This document shows positions 32,822-40,692 of a DNA stretch of 40,790 nucleotides, in pieces. Within the stretch, counting starts at the first letter, position 1, and each line of letters begins with the position of its first letter. Source of the DNA: Lachnospiraceae bacterium (lineage in GTDB: Bacteria; Bacillota; Clostridia; Lachnospirales; Lachnospiraceae); assembly GCA_017619635.1 (NCBI GenBank), contig JAFZRZ010000021.1, forward strand, positions 1-40,790. The letters are read 5' to 3'. The position numbers were made by a program, and so were the translations under genes. Below the pieces are notes generated by a model. The model saw nothing but the letters and a program-made list of their open reading frames with translations. It was not told the origin of the DNA and did no database searches.

Positions 32822-33889
32822 TCACCTGTTACTCTTTACTATCGCTTCCCAAAGTCCGTTAAGATAAGTTGCCCCTAAAGCTCTGTCGTAGAGACCGTAT
32901 CCCGGCATTGCAACCTCATCCCAGATCATTCTTCCGTGATCAGGTCTGATAGGGCCTTCGAATCCTATATCATATAAAGCCTTCATGATCTCATACAGAT
33001 CAAAGCTTCCGTCACTTGATAAGTGAGCAGCTTCCTCAAAATCATCATCCGAATTGAACTTAAGGTTTCTTACATGCGCAAAATGTATCCTTCCCTTAAG
33101 AGCCCGGATCATTTCAGGAAGATCATTTTTCCTGTTTGTTCCATATGAACCTGCACAGAAAGTAACTCCGTTATGAGGATCATCAACCATCTTCATCATA
33201 CGCTGTATGTTTTCAAGATTGATTATTATCCTGGGCAGACCGAATACAGGCCAGGCGGGATCATCCGGATGTATTGCCATATATATGTCATATTCATTAC
33301 ATACAGGCATGATCCTCTCCAGGAAGTATTTCAGATTCTCAAAGAGTTTTTCTTCGTCTATGTCCTTGTATTTCTCAAATAACTCCTTAATGATCGCCAT
33401 ACGCTCAGGTTCCCATCCCGGAAGCACAGATCCGTTTGCATCCTTACTTATCGAATCAAACATAGATTCCGGATCAAGTGCATCTATTGCAGCCTGATTG
33501 TATGCCAGCACCGTAGAACCGTCAGCCCGTTTCCTTGCCAGTTCTGTCCTGGTCCAGTCAAATACCGGCATAAAGTTATAGCATACAAGATGTATATCTT
33601 CTTCACCGAGATTTTTTAAAGTCTCGATGTAATTGTCAATGTAAATGTCTCTGTCGGGACTGCCTGTCTTTATCGAATCATGAACGTTGACAGACTCTAT
33701 CCCCGCAATATGAAGTCCTGCTTCTTCAACTTCACGCTTAAGGGCGTGTATCTTTTCTCTTGTCCACACTTCTCCCGGTGTTGTATCGTAAAGCGTGGTT
33801 ATGACACCGGTCACTCCCGGAATCTGTCTGATCTGCTTCAGACTAACTGTATCAAATCCGGTTCCAAACCATCTGAAAGTCATTTCCAT
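32822..33889 (-). CDS. uxuA: D-mannonate dehydratase
   Basis: UxuA dehydrates D-mannonate to 2-keto-3-deoxygluconate in the cytoplasm, with a divalent metal. The 355-residue protein has the family N-terminus MTFRWFGTGFDTVSLKQIRQ, then IPGVTGVITTLYDTTPGEVW, HLVCYNFMPVFDWTRTEL, the metal-site segment MAIHPDDPAWPVFGLPRII, VTFCAGSYG, FAHVRNLK and the C-terminal PIRPDHGRMIWDE. Length equals that of B. subtilis UxuA (about 359). The ATG at 33889 has GAGGT 9 nt upstream. It follows the binding-protein gene after an intergenic hairpin and precedes uxuB. Confidence 0.97.
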   Translation of the reverse strand: MEMTFRWFGTGFDTVSLKQIRQIPGVTGVITTLYDTTPGEVWTREKIHALKREVEEAGLHIAGIESVNVHDSIKTGSPDRDIYIDNYIETLKNLGEEDIHLVCYNFMPVFDWTRTELARKRADGSTVLAYNQAAIDALDPESMFDSISKDANGSVLPGWEPERMAIIKELFEKYKDIDEEKLFENLKYFLERIMPVCNEYDIYMAIHPDDPAWPVFGLPRIIINLENIQRMMKMVDDPHNGVTFCAGSYGTNRKNDLPEMIRALKGRIHFAHVRNLKFNSDDDFEEAAHLSSDGSFDLYEIMKALYDIGFEGPIRPDHGRMIWDEVAMPGYGLYDRALGATYLNGLWEAIVKSNR

Positions 33890-33910
33890 CTCGTCTTACC
33901 TCTAAATAGA

Positions 33911-33933
33911 GCGCTCCACCATGGATGGAGCGC
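33911..33933 (-). repeat. Intercistronic hairpin between binding protein and uxuA
   Basis: GCGCTCCA (33911-33918) and TGGAGCGC (33926-33933) form an 8-bp GC-rich stem. The minus strand continues TATTTAGA with no T run, so it is not a full terminator. Such hairpins after binding-protein genes often protect the upstream mRNA from 3' decay and give that gene higher output. Confidence 0.65.
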
Positions 33934-33970
33934 CCATATTTCAGTTCACTTCAAATCACTATTAATTATA

Positions 33971-35689
33971 TTATTCCGGAAGGCTCTCTGAGCTGCCGTA
34001 AACTGCTTCCCAAGCAGATGTACGCTCATCAATGATTGCCTGTCCACCAGATGAAAGGTAATCAGCTATAGCGCTGTCCCATGTAGCATCAAAAGCATCT
34101 GCGCTTGCTGCAAGAGCTGTATCATAAACTACATCTCTCTTAGAAGAAAGAGCCTCACCCATACCGTCTTCTGCAGAGATAGGAGCAACCTTTACATTCT
34201 TCTCGTATCTAGGATTTGTCATAGAAAGCTTAATAGCTGTCTCGACATCAGCGGGATCTACGCCTGCATAGCTGTGTGCCATTGAAAGGCTTGTAAGTGC
34301 GTCATCACTGAAGTGAAGACCGTTACATGTAATAGTATAGTCGATGTTCTGACCAGAGTTCATGATAGCATCGCCTTCTGCTGCAATGATCTCGATAGCG
34401 CCATCAGGAAGAACGTTGTGTGTAACACCCTCGTCACCCTTCTGGAGATACTCGATATGCTCAGGATCAGAGATCCAGTCAAGGTAAAGCATAGAAGCAA
34501 GAGGCTCATCATTTGTTGAAGGGAAGAAGATCTTTCTGTCGCCGGCTTCTGAGATACCGAACTTAAGTGTCTGGCCTGCTGAGTTCTCGAAACAGTCAAC
34601 TGCTACGTACTTAGCATTGTCGCCAACAAGTCTCTTAAGGTTAGCCTGTATAGAATCATCACCGTTTCTGAAAGGATAATCCCAGTTGTGCTGGAATGCA
34701 CCAACGTAACCAGCCTTCATCATGTCATCTTCTGTAGCATCGCCAGATCCGTAAAGTGCGAAATCTTTCCAAAGAAGGCCTTCATTGTACCACTTGTTAA
34801 GTGTTCTTATAGCTTCTTTTGTTCCGTTTTCTGTAAGCTTTCTGTCATCGAAACCATTTACATAGTACTCTTTGTCAGTGATACTGGGAGAAATCTCAGA
34901 CTCGATAAGAAGAGCTGCTCTCCAACCTACATCGTAAGATACTGAGAAAGGAACCATCTTCTTTGCATCTTTGCCAAGAAGTGTATCTGCATTATCTCTA
35001 AATGCACATATTGTATCATAAAACTCTGCCTTTGTTGTAGGAGCTTTTAAGTTAAGCGCATCAAGCCAGTCCTGACGGATGAATGTAAGGATACGTCTGG
35101 GGTTAGCTCTCTTACCTTCGATTGCCCACAATGTGCCATCATTGATATCCTGATCCCAGTAGATGTTAGCTTCACCGAGCCATGACCAGAGATGTGTAAG
35201 CTCTGACTCATAATCCTTAACATAATCCTTCATATCAAGAACACCGCCCATTCCTGCGTATGTCTGAATTGTAGGATATGAATATGTAACACAGATGTCA
35301 GGTGCTGTACCAGCAGCAAGAAGGTTGTTGATCTCATCAACCTCTGTCCAACGGGGAACAGCTACGAATTCAACTTCTACGTTGTGATCCTCGAGCATAC
35401 CCTTCTTGATATACTCTGTATACATGTTGTTTGTGGGATCAGAACCACCGTCATTACCACGATCATATACTTCAACAGTGATATGTCTTGTCTCAGCGAA
35501 CTTACCATCTGTAAGCTCTGAAACTACTGCTGGTTCCGTCTCAGTTGTATCAGCCTGAACAGTTGTGTCTGTTGTAGCTGTAGTGTCAGTTGCAGCAGTT
35601 GTATCTGTTGCAGCATCAGTTGATCCACATGCAGCCATAGACATTACCATAGCCGATGTAAGAAGTACGGATAAAACTTTTTTCTTCAT
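33971..35689 (-). CDS. Extracellular solute-binding lipoprotein, LplA-type (aldouronate candidate)
   Basis: The substrate-binding lipoprotein of a CUT1-type ABC importer. The signal peptide MKKKVLSVLLTSAMVMSMAA is followed by the lipobox Cys21, then a Thr/Asp/Ala linker with repeated DTT units (about 25-52). The mature domain (about 60-570) has the family-1 binding-protein layout, with NMYTEYIKKGMLEDHNVEVE, NLLAAGTAPDICVTYSYPT and a large C-terminal lobe; its size (572) is typical of the LplA group, which is larger than MalE. AGGGAGG precedes the ATG. It is third in the operon, after its two permeases. The aldouronate specificity is inferred from the GH67/Uxu genes that follow. Confidence 0.9.
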   Translation of the reverse strand: MKKKVLSVLLTSAMVMSMAACGSTDAATDTTAATDTTATTDTTVQADTTETEPAVVSELTDGKFAETRHITVEVYDRGNDGGSDPTNNMYTEYIKKGMLEDHNVEVEFVAVPRWTEVDEINNLLAAGTAPDICVTYSYPTIQTYAGMGGVLDMKDYVKDYESELTHLWSWLGEANIYWDQDINDGTLWAIEGKRANPRRILTFIRQDWLDALNLKAPTTKAEFYDTICAFRDNADTLLGKDAKKMVPFSVSYDVGWRAALLIESEISPSITDKEYYVNGFDDRKLTENGTKEAIRTLNKWYNEGLLWKDFALYGSGDATEDDMMKAGYVGAFQHNWDYPFRNGDDSIQANLKRLVGDNAKYVAVDCFENSAGQTLKFGISEAGDRKIFFPSTNDEPLASMLYLDWISDPEHIEYLQKGDEGVTHNVLPDGAIEIIAAEGDAIMNSGQNIDYTITCNGLHFSDDALTSLSMAHSYAGVDPADVETAIKLSMTNPRYEKNVKVAPISAEDGMGEALSSKRDVVYDTALAASADAFDATWDSAIADYLSSGGQAIIDERTSAWEAVYGSSESLPE

Positions 35690-35785
35690 TTTTTACCTCC
35701 CTATATATTTTGCAAAAAATCTATGAATAACGGTCCGTCCCGTATATTCCGTTAATAAGTATCTGCCAGTAAAACAATGCCTTTA

Positions 35786-36724
35786 TTACTCTTTCACAGC
35801 GCCAAGCGTAACTCCATGTATGAAGTACTTCTGAAGGAAAGGATAGATACAGAGTATCGGTATCGTCGAGAACATAACGATCGCCGCTTTAAGCGAATCC
35901 GCAAGTCCCGGTGTAGAGAATCCTTCCTGTGTGGCAACTTCAACCGAATTGATGTTGTTTAAGATGTTGTATAACAGAAGCTGCAAAGGATAGAAATCCT
36001 TGTTCTTCATATACATAAGTGCATCCGAATAACCATTCCATCTTCCTACCGCATAGAACAATGCCAATGTTGCGAGCACCGGTTTTGAAAGTGGAAGGTA
36101 TATACTCAACAGGATCTTAAAGAAGCTCGCTCCGTCAATCTCTGCCGATTCTCTGAGAGAATCCGGTATACCATAGAAGAAGCTCCTCATGATGATCATG
36201 TTGTATACACTCAGACAGCTGGGTATTATCAATACCAGCGGATTGTCAAGCAGATTCAGCTCCTTCATAAGCAGGTAGTTTGGTATAGTACCTGCATTAA
36301 AGAACATCGTTATCGTGATGATGATGTTGAATACTCCTCTGCCTTTTAACTTTTCAAATATAAGAGGATATGCACAAAGCGTTGTCATTGTCAGGGAGAG
36401 CAGTGTGCATATGAGTGTGAGCAGTGCTGTCCACACGAACGCTCTTATATACTTAACATCACTGAGCACCGATGAATATGCATCAAAGTTAAATCCCTTG
36501 GGTATGAGATATACTTCATGTTTTACAAGGTAATCCGTAGCTGAAAGCGATCTTGCAAGCAGGTTGATCATCGGTATCAGACAAACCGCACTGATGAATA
36601 TACAGACAATAACGAATACCATGTCAACACGCTTGGTTGCTTTAGATTTAATGGTCCTGGAGATCTCATCGGCTCCGTCTTTTTCTTTTGATTTTCTCTT
36701 ATCGATCTTGACTTCTTTAGCCAT
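35786..36724 (-). CDS. ABC sugar transporter permease, LplC-type
   Basis: An inner-membrane permease of the CUT1 importer (312 residues, about six membrane helices after a basic cytoplasmic N-terminus). The EAA loop that contacts the ATPase is ESAEIDGASFFKILLSIYLP, placed at about 195-215. The C-terminal FLQKYFIHGVTLGAVKE is typical for the MalG/LplC position. AGGAGGTG precedes the ATG, 10 nt after the LplB-type gene. No ATPase gene is in the operon, so a shared MsmK-like ATPase elsewhere is expected. Confidence 0.92.
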   Translation of the reverse strand: MAKEVKIDKRKSKEKDGADEISRTIKSKATKRVDMVFVIVCIFISAVCLIPMINLLARSLSATDYLVKHEVYLIPKGFNFDAYSSVLSDVKYIRAFVWTALLTLICTLLSLTMTTLCAYPLIFEKLKGRGVFNIIITITMFFNAGTIPNYLLMKELNLLDNPLVLIIPSCLSVYNMIIMRSFFYGIPDSLRESAEIDGASFFKILLSIYLPLSKPVLATLALFYAVGRWNGYSDALMYMKNKDFYPLQLLLYNILNNINSVEVATQEGFSTPGLADSLKAAIVMFSTIPILCIYPFLQKYFIHGVTLGAVKE

Positions 36725-36734
36725 ATGTCACCTC

Positions 36735-37688
36735 CTACCAGATTCCTCGCTCGCCAAGCTTTCTTGCGAGCCAGTTTGCAAACAGGAGGAAGAACACTCC
36801 CACAACCGACTGGAACAAGCCGACCGCTGTCGTCAAAGAGAACTGCAGTCCCTTGATACCATGTTTATAAACGAATGTTGAAATAACCTCTGCATATTTC
36901 ATTACCAGATTGTTCTGTAATGCGAACGGTCTGTCGAAGCCCGATCCCAAAATGTTTCCGAGAGCCATAACTAAAAGCGTTACTATTGTTCCTCTTATTC
37001 CCGGAAGTGTTATGTGCCACATCTTTTCGAATCTGTTAGCTCCGTCAACTGAAGCAGCTTCGTACAATTCAGGAGAGATACCAGCTATAGCTGCCAGGTA
37101 TACGATTGAGTTCCAACCGAAGCTTTGCCATACTCCCAGGAAGATGTATGTTCCAACCCATTTGACCGGATCATCAAGGAAGTGGATCGCTTCACCACCC
37201 ATCCTTTCAATGAACATATTTATAAGTCCGTTGGTTGGTGTGAAAAGCTGTATAGCCAATCCGTATATGATTACCCACGAAAGGAAGTGAGGCATGTAAG
37301 CAATCGTCTGAACCGTCTTTTTGAATTTCCTGAACGGAAGCTCATTAAGTATAAGAGCAAATATGATCGGTATCGGGAATCCTATCACAAGATCGAGCAG
37401 ATTCAATACTACGGTGTTTCTCAATGCATTCTTGAAATCGTTATTGCTAAACGCCTGTATAAAATACTGCATTCCATGATTTGCTGCCCATGGCATCTCA
37501 CCTATTGGCTTAACTATGCTGTATTTTTTGAAAGCGATGAGAATATACTTCATGGGTATATACTTGAATATGAGAAGATATACCATAGGAAGTAACAACA
37601 AAGCATACAACTGCCAGTATCTCTTTATATATACTTTCCAGTTAACCTTCTGCTTTGGCGCTTTGACTTTCTTTTCTTTAGCGCTCAT
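36735..37688 (-). CDS. ABC sugar transporter permease, LplB-type
   Basis: First gene of the operon: a 317-residue permease with a basic N-terminal tail (KEKKVKAPKQKVNWKVYIKR) and six membrane helices. The EAA loop is YEAASVDGANRFEKMWHITL (about 212-231). YWQLYALLLLPMVYLLIFKY with the following IPM, and the C-terminal NWLARKLGERGIW, are typical of LplB proteins. GGGAGGTG lies 5 nt before the ATG. The promoter and GntR-type operator lie just upstream. Confidence 0.93.
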   Translation of the reverse strand: MSAKEKKVKAPKQKVNWKVYIKRYWQLYALLLLPMVYLLIFKYIPMKYILIAFKKYSIVKPIGEMPWAANHGMQYFIQAFSNNDFKNALRNTVVLNLLDLVIGFPIPIIFALILNELPFRKFKKTVQTIAYMPHFLSWVIIYGLAIQLFTPTNGLINMFIERMGGEAIHFLDDPVKWVGTYIFLGVWQSFGWNSIVYLAAIAGISPELYEAASVDGANRFEKMWHITLPGIRGTIVTLLVMALGNILGSGFDRPFALQNNLVMKYAEVISTFVYKHGIKGLQFSLTTAVGLFQSVVGVFFLLFANWLARKLGERGIW

Positions 37689-37713
37689 CCGACACCTCCC
37701 AAAGATGTGTAAC

Positions 37714-37731
37714 TTTTCGACTAGTATACAA
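37714..37731 (-). promoter_or_regulatory. Putative GntR operator A at the transport operon start
   Basis: TTTTCGACTAGTATACAA matches the palindrome TTGTATACTAGTATACAA at 15 of 18 positions; the right half is perfect. It covers the predicted transcription start (about 37727). Confidence 0.6.
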
Positions 37732-37754
37732 GTATATTAGCACATTAATATACT
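37731..37754. repeat. Palindrome over the transport operon promoter
   Basis: AGTATATTA (37731-37739) and TAATATACT (37746-37754) form a perfect 9-bp inverted repeat with a 6-nt gap. It includes the -10 box and abuts operator A. It may be a second regulator site. Confidence 0.55.
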
Positions 37755-37762
37755 TTTGTCTA
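37734..37762 (-). promoter_or_regulatory. Sigma-A promoter of the aldouronate operon
   Basis: The minus strand reads TAGACA (37757-37762), 17 nt, then TAATAT (37734-37739) with a TGC extended -10. The -35 matches TTGACA at 5/6 and spacing is ideal. Confidence 0.6.
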
Positions 37763-37769
37763 AACGTAA

Positions 37770-37806
37770 AAAATAACCAAATTGGTTTTTCCAATTTGGT
37801 TATTTT
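37770..37806 (-). terminator. Rho-independent terminator of gntR
   Basis: AAAATAACCAAATTGG (37770-37785) and CCAATTTGGTTATTTT (37791-37806) form a perfect 16-bp stem with a 5-nt loop. TTTTTT follows on the minus strand. It separates the regulator transcript from the operon promoter. Confidence 0.92.
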
Positions 37807-37830
37807 GCATAGTGAAACCTTTTACTTGTT

Positions 37831-38508
37831 TTAATCCTTGAAATACTGCGGATATGCGGCTCTTATCTCCGCCTCATCTATCTGATATCTTGAGAGGTGT
37901 TTCTCAACAAGCGCCTTGGCTGTTTCCTTATCTTTATTCTTTATCGCCTCAAGCATCTGTCTGTGATCGTTTACGATCTTTGTGTCTTTGACAGTCTTCA
38001 TCGAAAGAGTCCTAACCCTGTCAAAATGAAGCATGATGTTTGAACGCATCGCATGGATCGTCTCTTTTCTTGCAGCTGAATAGATCAGTTTATGAAACTC
38101 ATCATCAAGCAAGTAAATCTTATCTGCTGCCTCACTCTGAAGGTAAAACTCCTGAAGCGAGACATTCTCTTCCATTTTCTCTATGTCCGTCTGAGTCGCT
38201 ACGTCACATGCCTCTTCTATTACTGCAGTATCAAGCACCTTTCTTAAGAATCTGGCTTCTTCAACAAGAAGCGGATCGATCAGTGCAACATAACTGCCTC
38301 TTTGAGGATATATCTCTATTACCGCAGCCTTACTGAGCTCCTGAATAGCTTCCCTTACAGGTGTTCTGCTCACTCCCAGAAACCCCGCTATCTCATTCTC
38401 GCTTATGCTCGTTCCCGGTTCAAGATCCAAAGATACTATGTTCTCCCTGATCGCCCTCAAAGCATAATCACGCGCAGTCTCTATAGGTAATTTATCCGTT
38501 TTTCTCAT
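37831..38508 (-). CDS. GntR/FadR-family (FCD) transcriptional regulator
   Basis: A 225-residue repressor-type regulator. Residues 10-75 are the winged helix: ISENEIAGFLGVSRTPVREA followed by IQELSKAAVIEIYPQRGSYV. Residues about 80-215 form the FCD effector domain with its metal-binding residues in LLDDEFHKLIYSA, VNDHRQMLEAI and VEKHLSRY. FCD regulators commonly sense acids such as uronates or their keto-deoxy products, which fits the operon directly downstream. AAGGGG precedes the ATG. It has its own strong promoter with two copies of a palindrome just downstream of the start point, suggesting autorepression. The inducer is unknown; fructuronate or KDG are likely candidates. Confidence 0.93.
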   Translation of the reverse strand: MRKTDKLPIETARDYALRAIRENIVSLDLEPGTSISENEIAGFLGVSRTPVREAIQELSKAAVIEIYPQRGSYVALIDPLLVEEARFLRKVLDTAVIEEACDVATQTDIEKMEENVSLQEFYLQSEAADKIYLLDDEFHKLIYSAARKETIHAMRSNIMLHFDRVRTLSMKTVKDTKIVNDHRQMLEAIKNKDKETAKALVEKHLSRYQIDEAEIRAAYPQYFKD

Positions 38509-38541
38509 GCTCTGCCCCTTTTACATGTTATTTTTCACGAT

Positions 38542-38559
38542 TTGCATGCTAGTATGCAA
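38542..38559 (-). promoter_or_regulatory. Putative GntR operator B in the gntR leader
   Basis: TTGCATGCTAGTATGCAA is near-perfectly symmetric (TTGCAT...ATGCAA) and matches TTGTATACTAGTATACAA at 15/18. It lies about 26 nt downstream of the predicted gntR start point. Confidence 0.65.
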
Positions 38560-38566
38560 GTTCTGC

Positions 38567-38584
38567 TTGTATACCAGTTGCACT
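38567..38584 (-). promoter_or_regulatory. Putative GntR operator C at the gntR start point
   Basis: TTGTATACCAGTTGCACT has a perfect TTGTATAC left half and a degenerate right half (11/18). It abuts the predicted transcription start (about 38585). Confidence 0.45.
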
Positions 38585-38591
38585 ATTGAGT

Positions 38592-38620
38592 ATTATAGCC
38601 AATCTGCATTTAATTGTAAA
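38592..38620 (-). promoter_or_regulatory. Sigma-A promoter of gntR
   Basis: The minus strand reads TTTACA (38615-38620), 17 nt, then TATAAT (38592-38597): 5/6 and 6/6 with ideal spacing. Confidence 0.8.
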
Positions 38621-38656
38621 GCATATGTTTTTTCAGCAAAATAATGCTATATTTTC

Positions 38657-38685
38657 TTGTTGTCAGTCACAGAATTTGCTAAAAT
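38657..38685 (+). promoter_or_regulatory. Tentative promoter of the sensor-GGDEF gene
   Basis: TTGTTG (38657-38662), 17 nt, then TAAAAT (38680-38685) with a TGC extended -10. The -35 is weak. The predicted leader is about 58 nt. The rest of 38509-38749 holds the gntR promoter and operators. Confidence 0.4.
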
Positions 38686-38749
38686 ATTTATGTATATGTT
38701 CTTTTGTTTCAGCATATCATCGCAAAGAACAACAGGGGTGTAGATTATC

Positions 38750-40642
38750 ATGAGAAGACGTATAGGTCTAATAGTCGGTGAACAGGGTAACGACTATTCA
38801 ATAGCCCTCAGTAAGGGCATCTTCGAAGAAGCCAAAAAGCTTGATTACGATATTTTTATTTTCTCAAATTTCGGAACATACGATCATAACATCGTTCTCT
38901 ACGGCGAAGGAGAATCTTCTGTATATAAGATTCCCGTTATAGATTCATTTGACGGCTTCATCATCGATGAGACTCTTTTCAATATAGAAAAGATGAACGA
39001 GACCGTTTATTCATATTTTGATAAGAATGCAAACTGTCCTGTTATCTCCCTAAAAAAACGCAGTAATCGTTTTTATGATCTCCTTTTGGGGGACCGACAG
39101 GCGATCAAAGAGATCACAAACCACTTCATTAAAGATCATGGCTTCACAAAGATCTGCCATATGACTGGTAGGTGGGAACTCCAGGATGCCAGAGACAGAT
39201 ATCTTGGCTATGAGGAAGCCATGTTGGAAGCAGGTCTTGATATATCTGATGATATGGTCTTCTATGGTGACTACTGGTATAACAAAGCGGCTGAAGCAGT
39301 CGATCATTTCACTCATGGCGGCAAGGATCTTCCCGAAGCCATAGTGTGTGCCAATGACTATATGGCTGTCGCAGTATGTGCCGAACTCGAAAAGCGCGGT
39401 ATAAGAATACCAGAGGACGTATGTGTTTCTGGTTACGACAATGAGGAAGAAGGCCGGTGCCAGACTGTACCGATCACAACGTTTGATCCTGATGTATCCA
39501 GGTTCGGCAGAACCGCGATGGACATTCTCCATGATGCCATAGAAGGCAATAGCGCTCCAAAGATAACTTATATCCCGAGTTCACTGCTATTGCGCGAGAG
39601 TTGTGGATGCGGTCACTGTAAAGAACAGGATACATTGGAATACAGACTTAAAAAGATGACCAGGTACTACTACGGCATAGATATGAGTGTATATATGTAC
39701 AACGGTTATCAGATATCATTTGATGAGGATGATATATTCTCTAATGCAGATAATTATTTCAAGTATAATTTTGCAAGTTATGCATATATATGTCTGTGCA
39801 GTGATGCACTCGATTCCGTTCACAGACCTGTGGAACTGGTAAATGAATACACCGATAAAATGATATTAAAGCGTGTCTTCTATATGGATAAAGACATGAG
39901 CTATGAATCTCCCGATATCACTTTTGACAGAAAGGATATCCTTCCCGTTCAATTGTTTGATACCGAAGAGCCGATGATGTATTTCATAAACCCGATACAT
40001 GCACAGAATAAATGTTATGGATATATGGTATCTATCTATGATTCGGATGAATGGCCTTATCATTTCACACAGTCTTATGTATCCGCTCTTGGCAATGCGC
40101 TTGATGATTTCAATGTTCACAACGAATATATGAACATGGAAGAGATCAAAGCCATGTATCTGACAGATGCTCTCACAGGCATCAATAACAGAAGAGGTTA
40201 TGAGCAGAACATGCTCCTTATCCTTGACAGAGCAAACAGACGTGAGATCTATTTAAGCGTCGCAAGTATAGATATGGATGGTCTTAAAACCATAAACGAT
40301 ACATATGGTCATGAGGCCGGTGATAACTGCCTGAAAGCCTTGGGACGTGCTCTTTCCCGGGTAGTATCACCCGACGAGACCGTAGCAAGATATGGCGGAG
40401 ATGAGTTTGCGGCCATACTGGTTTCTAGGGATCCCGAAAGACATCTGACATTCGAGTCTGATCTGCAAAAAGCCATCAATGAGGAAAACAAAGAAATGAA
40501 CAAACCTTATTCTCTGCATGCCAGCGTCGGTCTTGTACATGTCGGCGCAGGAGGTTGCAAATCTCTTCTTCCTTTCATGCAACAGGCAGATAAACTTATG
40601 TATGAGAATAAAGCAAAGTATAAAGCAGGTCTTAAAGCCTGA
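38750..40642 (+). CDS. LacI-type ligand-sensor domain fused to GGDEF diguanylate cyclase
   Basis: A 630-residue soluble protein without signal peptide, membrane helix or HTH. Residues 4-290 are a periplasmic-binding-like type I fold as in LacI/XylR sensors: RIGLIVGEQGNDYSIALSKG, FDGFIIDE, LPEAIVCANDYMAVAV, PEDVCVSGYDN, ending in RESCGCGHC. Residues about 300-455 are a mixed region, possibly GAF-like. Residues about 465-625 form a GGDEF domain with LTDALTGINNRRGYEQ, SIDMDGLKTINDTYGHEAGD and RYGGDEFAAIL (GGDEF 549-553), so it should make c-di-GMP. The RxxD inhibitory site five residues before GGDEF is absent. It is divergent from gntR and the aldouronate operon, so a xylan-derived sugar is a likely ligand. 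AGGGGTG lies 12 nt before the ATG. Confidence 0.92.
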   Translation: MRRRIGLIVGEQGNDYSIALSKGIFEEAKKLDYDIFIFSNFGTYDHNIVLYGEGESSVYKIPVIDSFDGFIIDETLFNIEKMNETVYSYFDKNANCPVISLKKRSNRFYDLLLGDRQAIKEITNHFIKDHGFTKICHMTGRWELQDARDRYLGYEEAMLEAGLDISDDMVFYGDYWYNKAAEAVDHFTHGGKDLPEAIVCANDYMAVAVCAELEKRGIRIPEDVCVSGYDNEEEGRCQTVPITTFDPDVSRFGRTAMDILHDAIEGNSAPKITYIPSSLLLRESCGCGHCKEQDTLEYRLKKMTRYYYGIDMSVYMYNGYQISFDEDDIFSNADNYFKYNFASYAYICLCSDALDSVHRPVELVNEYTDKMILKRVFYMDKDMSYESPDITFDRKDILPVQLFDTEEPMMYFINPIHAQNKCYGYMVSIYDSDEWPYHFTQSYVSALGNALDDFNVHNEYMNMEEIKAMYLTDALTGINNRRGYEQNMLLILDRANRREIYLSVASIDMDGLKTINDTYGHEAGDNCLKALGRALSRVVSPDETVARYGGDEFAAILVSRDPERHLTFESDLQKAINEENKEMNKPYSLHASVGLVHVGAGGCKSLLPFMQQADKLMYENKAKYKAGLKA

Positions 40643-40649
40643 TAATCAG

Positions 40650-40692
40650 AAAGGGGCTGTCGCACTAAAAAATGGTGCGCAGCCTCTTTTTT
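40650..40692 (+). terminator. Rho-independent terminator after the GGDEF gene
   Basis: GGCTG (40655-40659) and CGCAC (40661-40665) pair with CAGCC (40680-40684) and GTGCG (40675-40679), with one bulged T. AAA/TTT pairs and a T run (40687-40692) follow. The same bases resemble an insertion-sequence end. Confidence 0.85.

Noticed and set aside
33911..33933. Terminator between the binding-protein gene and uxuA
   Set aside because: No T run follows the hairpin on the minus strand, and the downstream genes belong to the same pathway.
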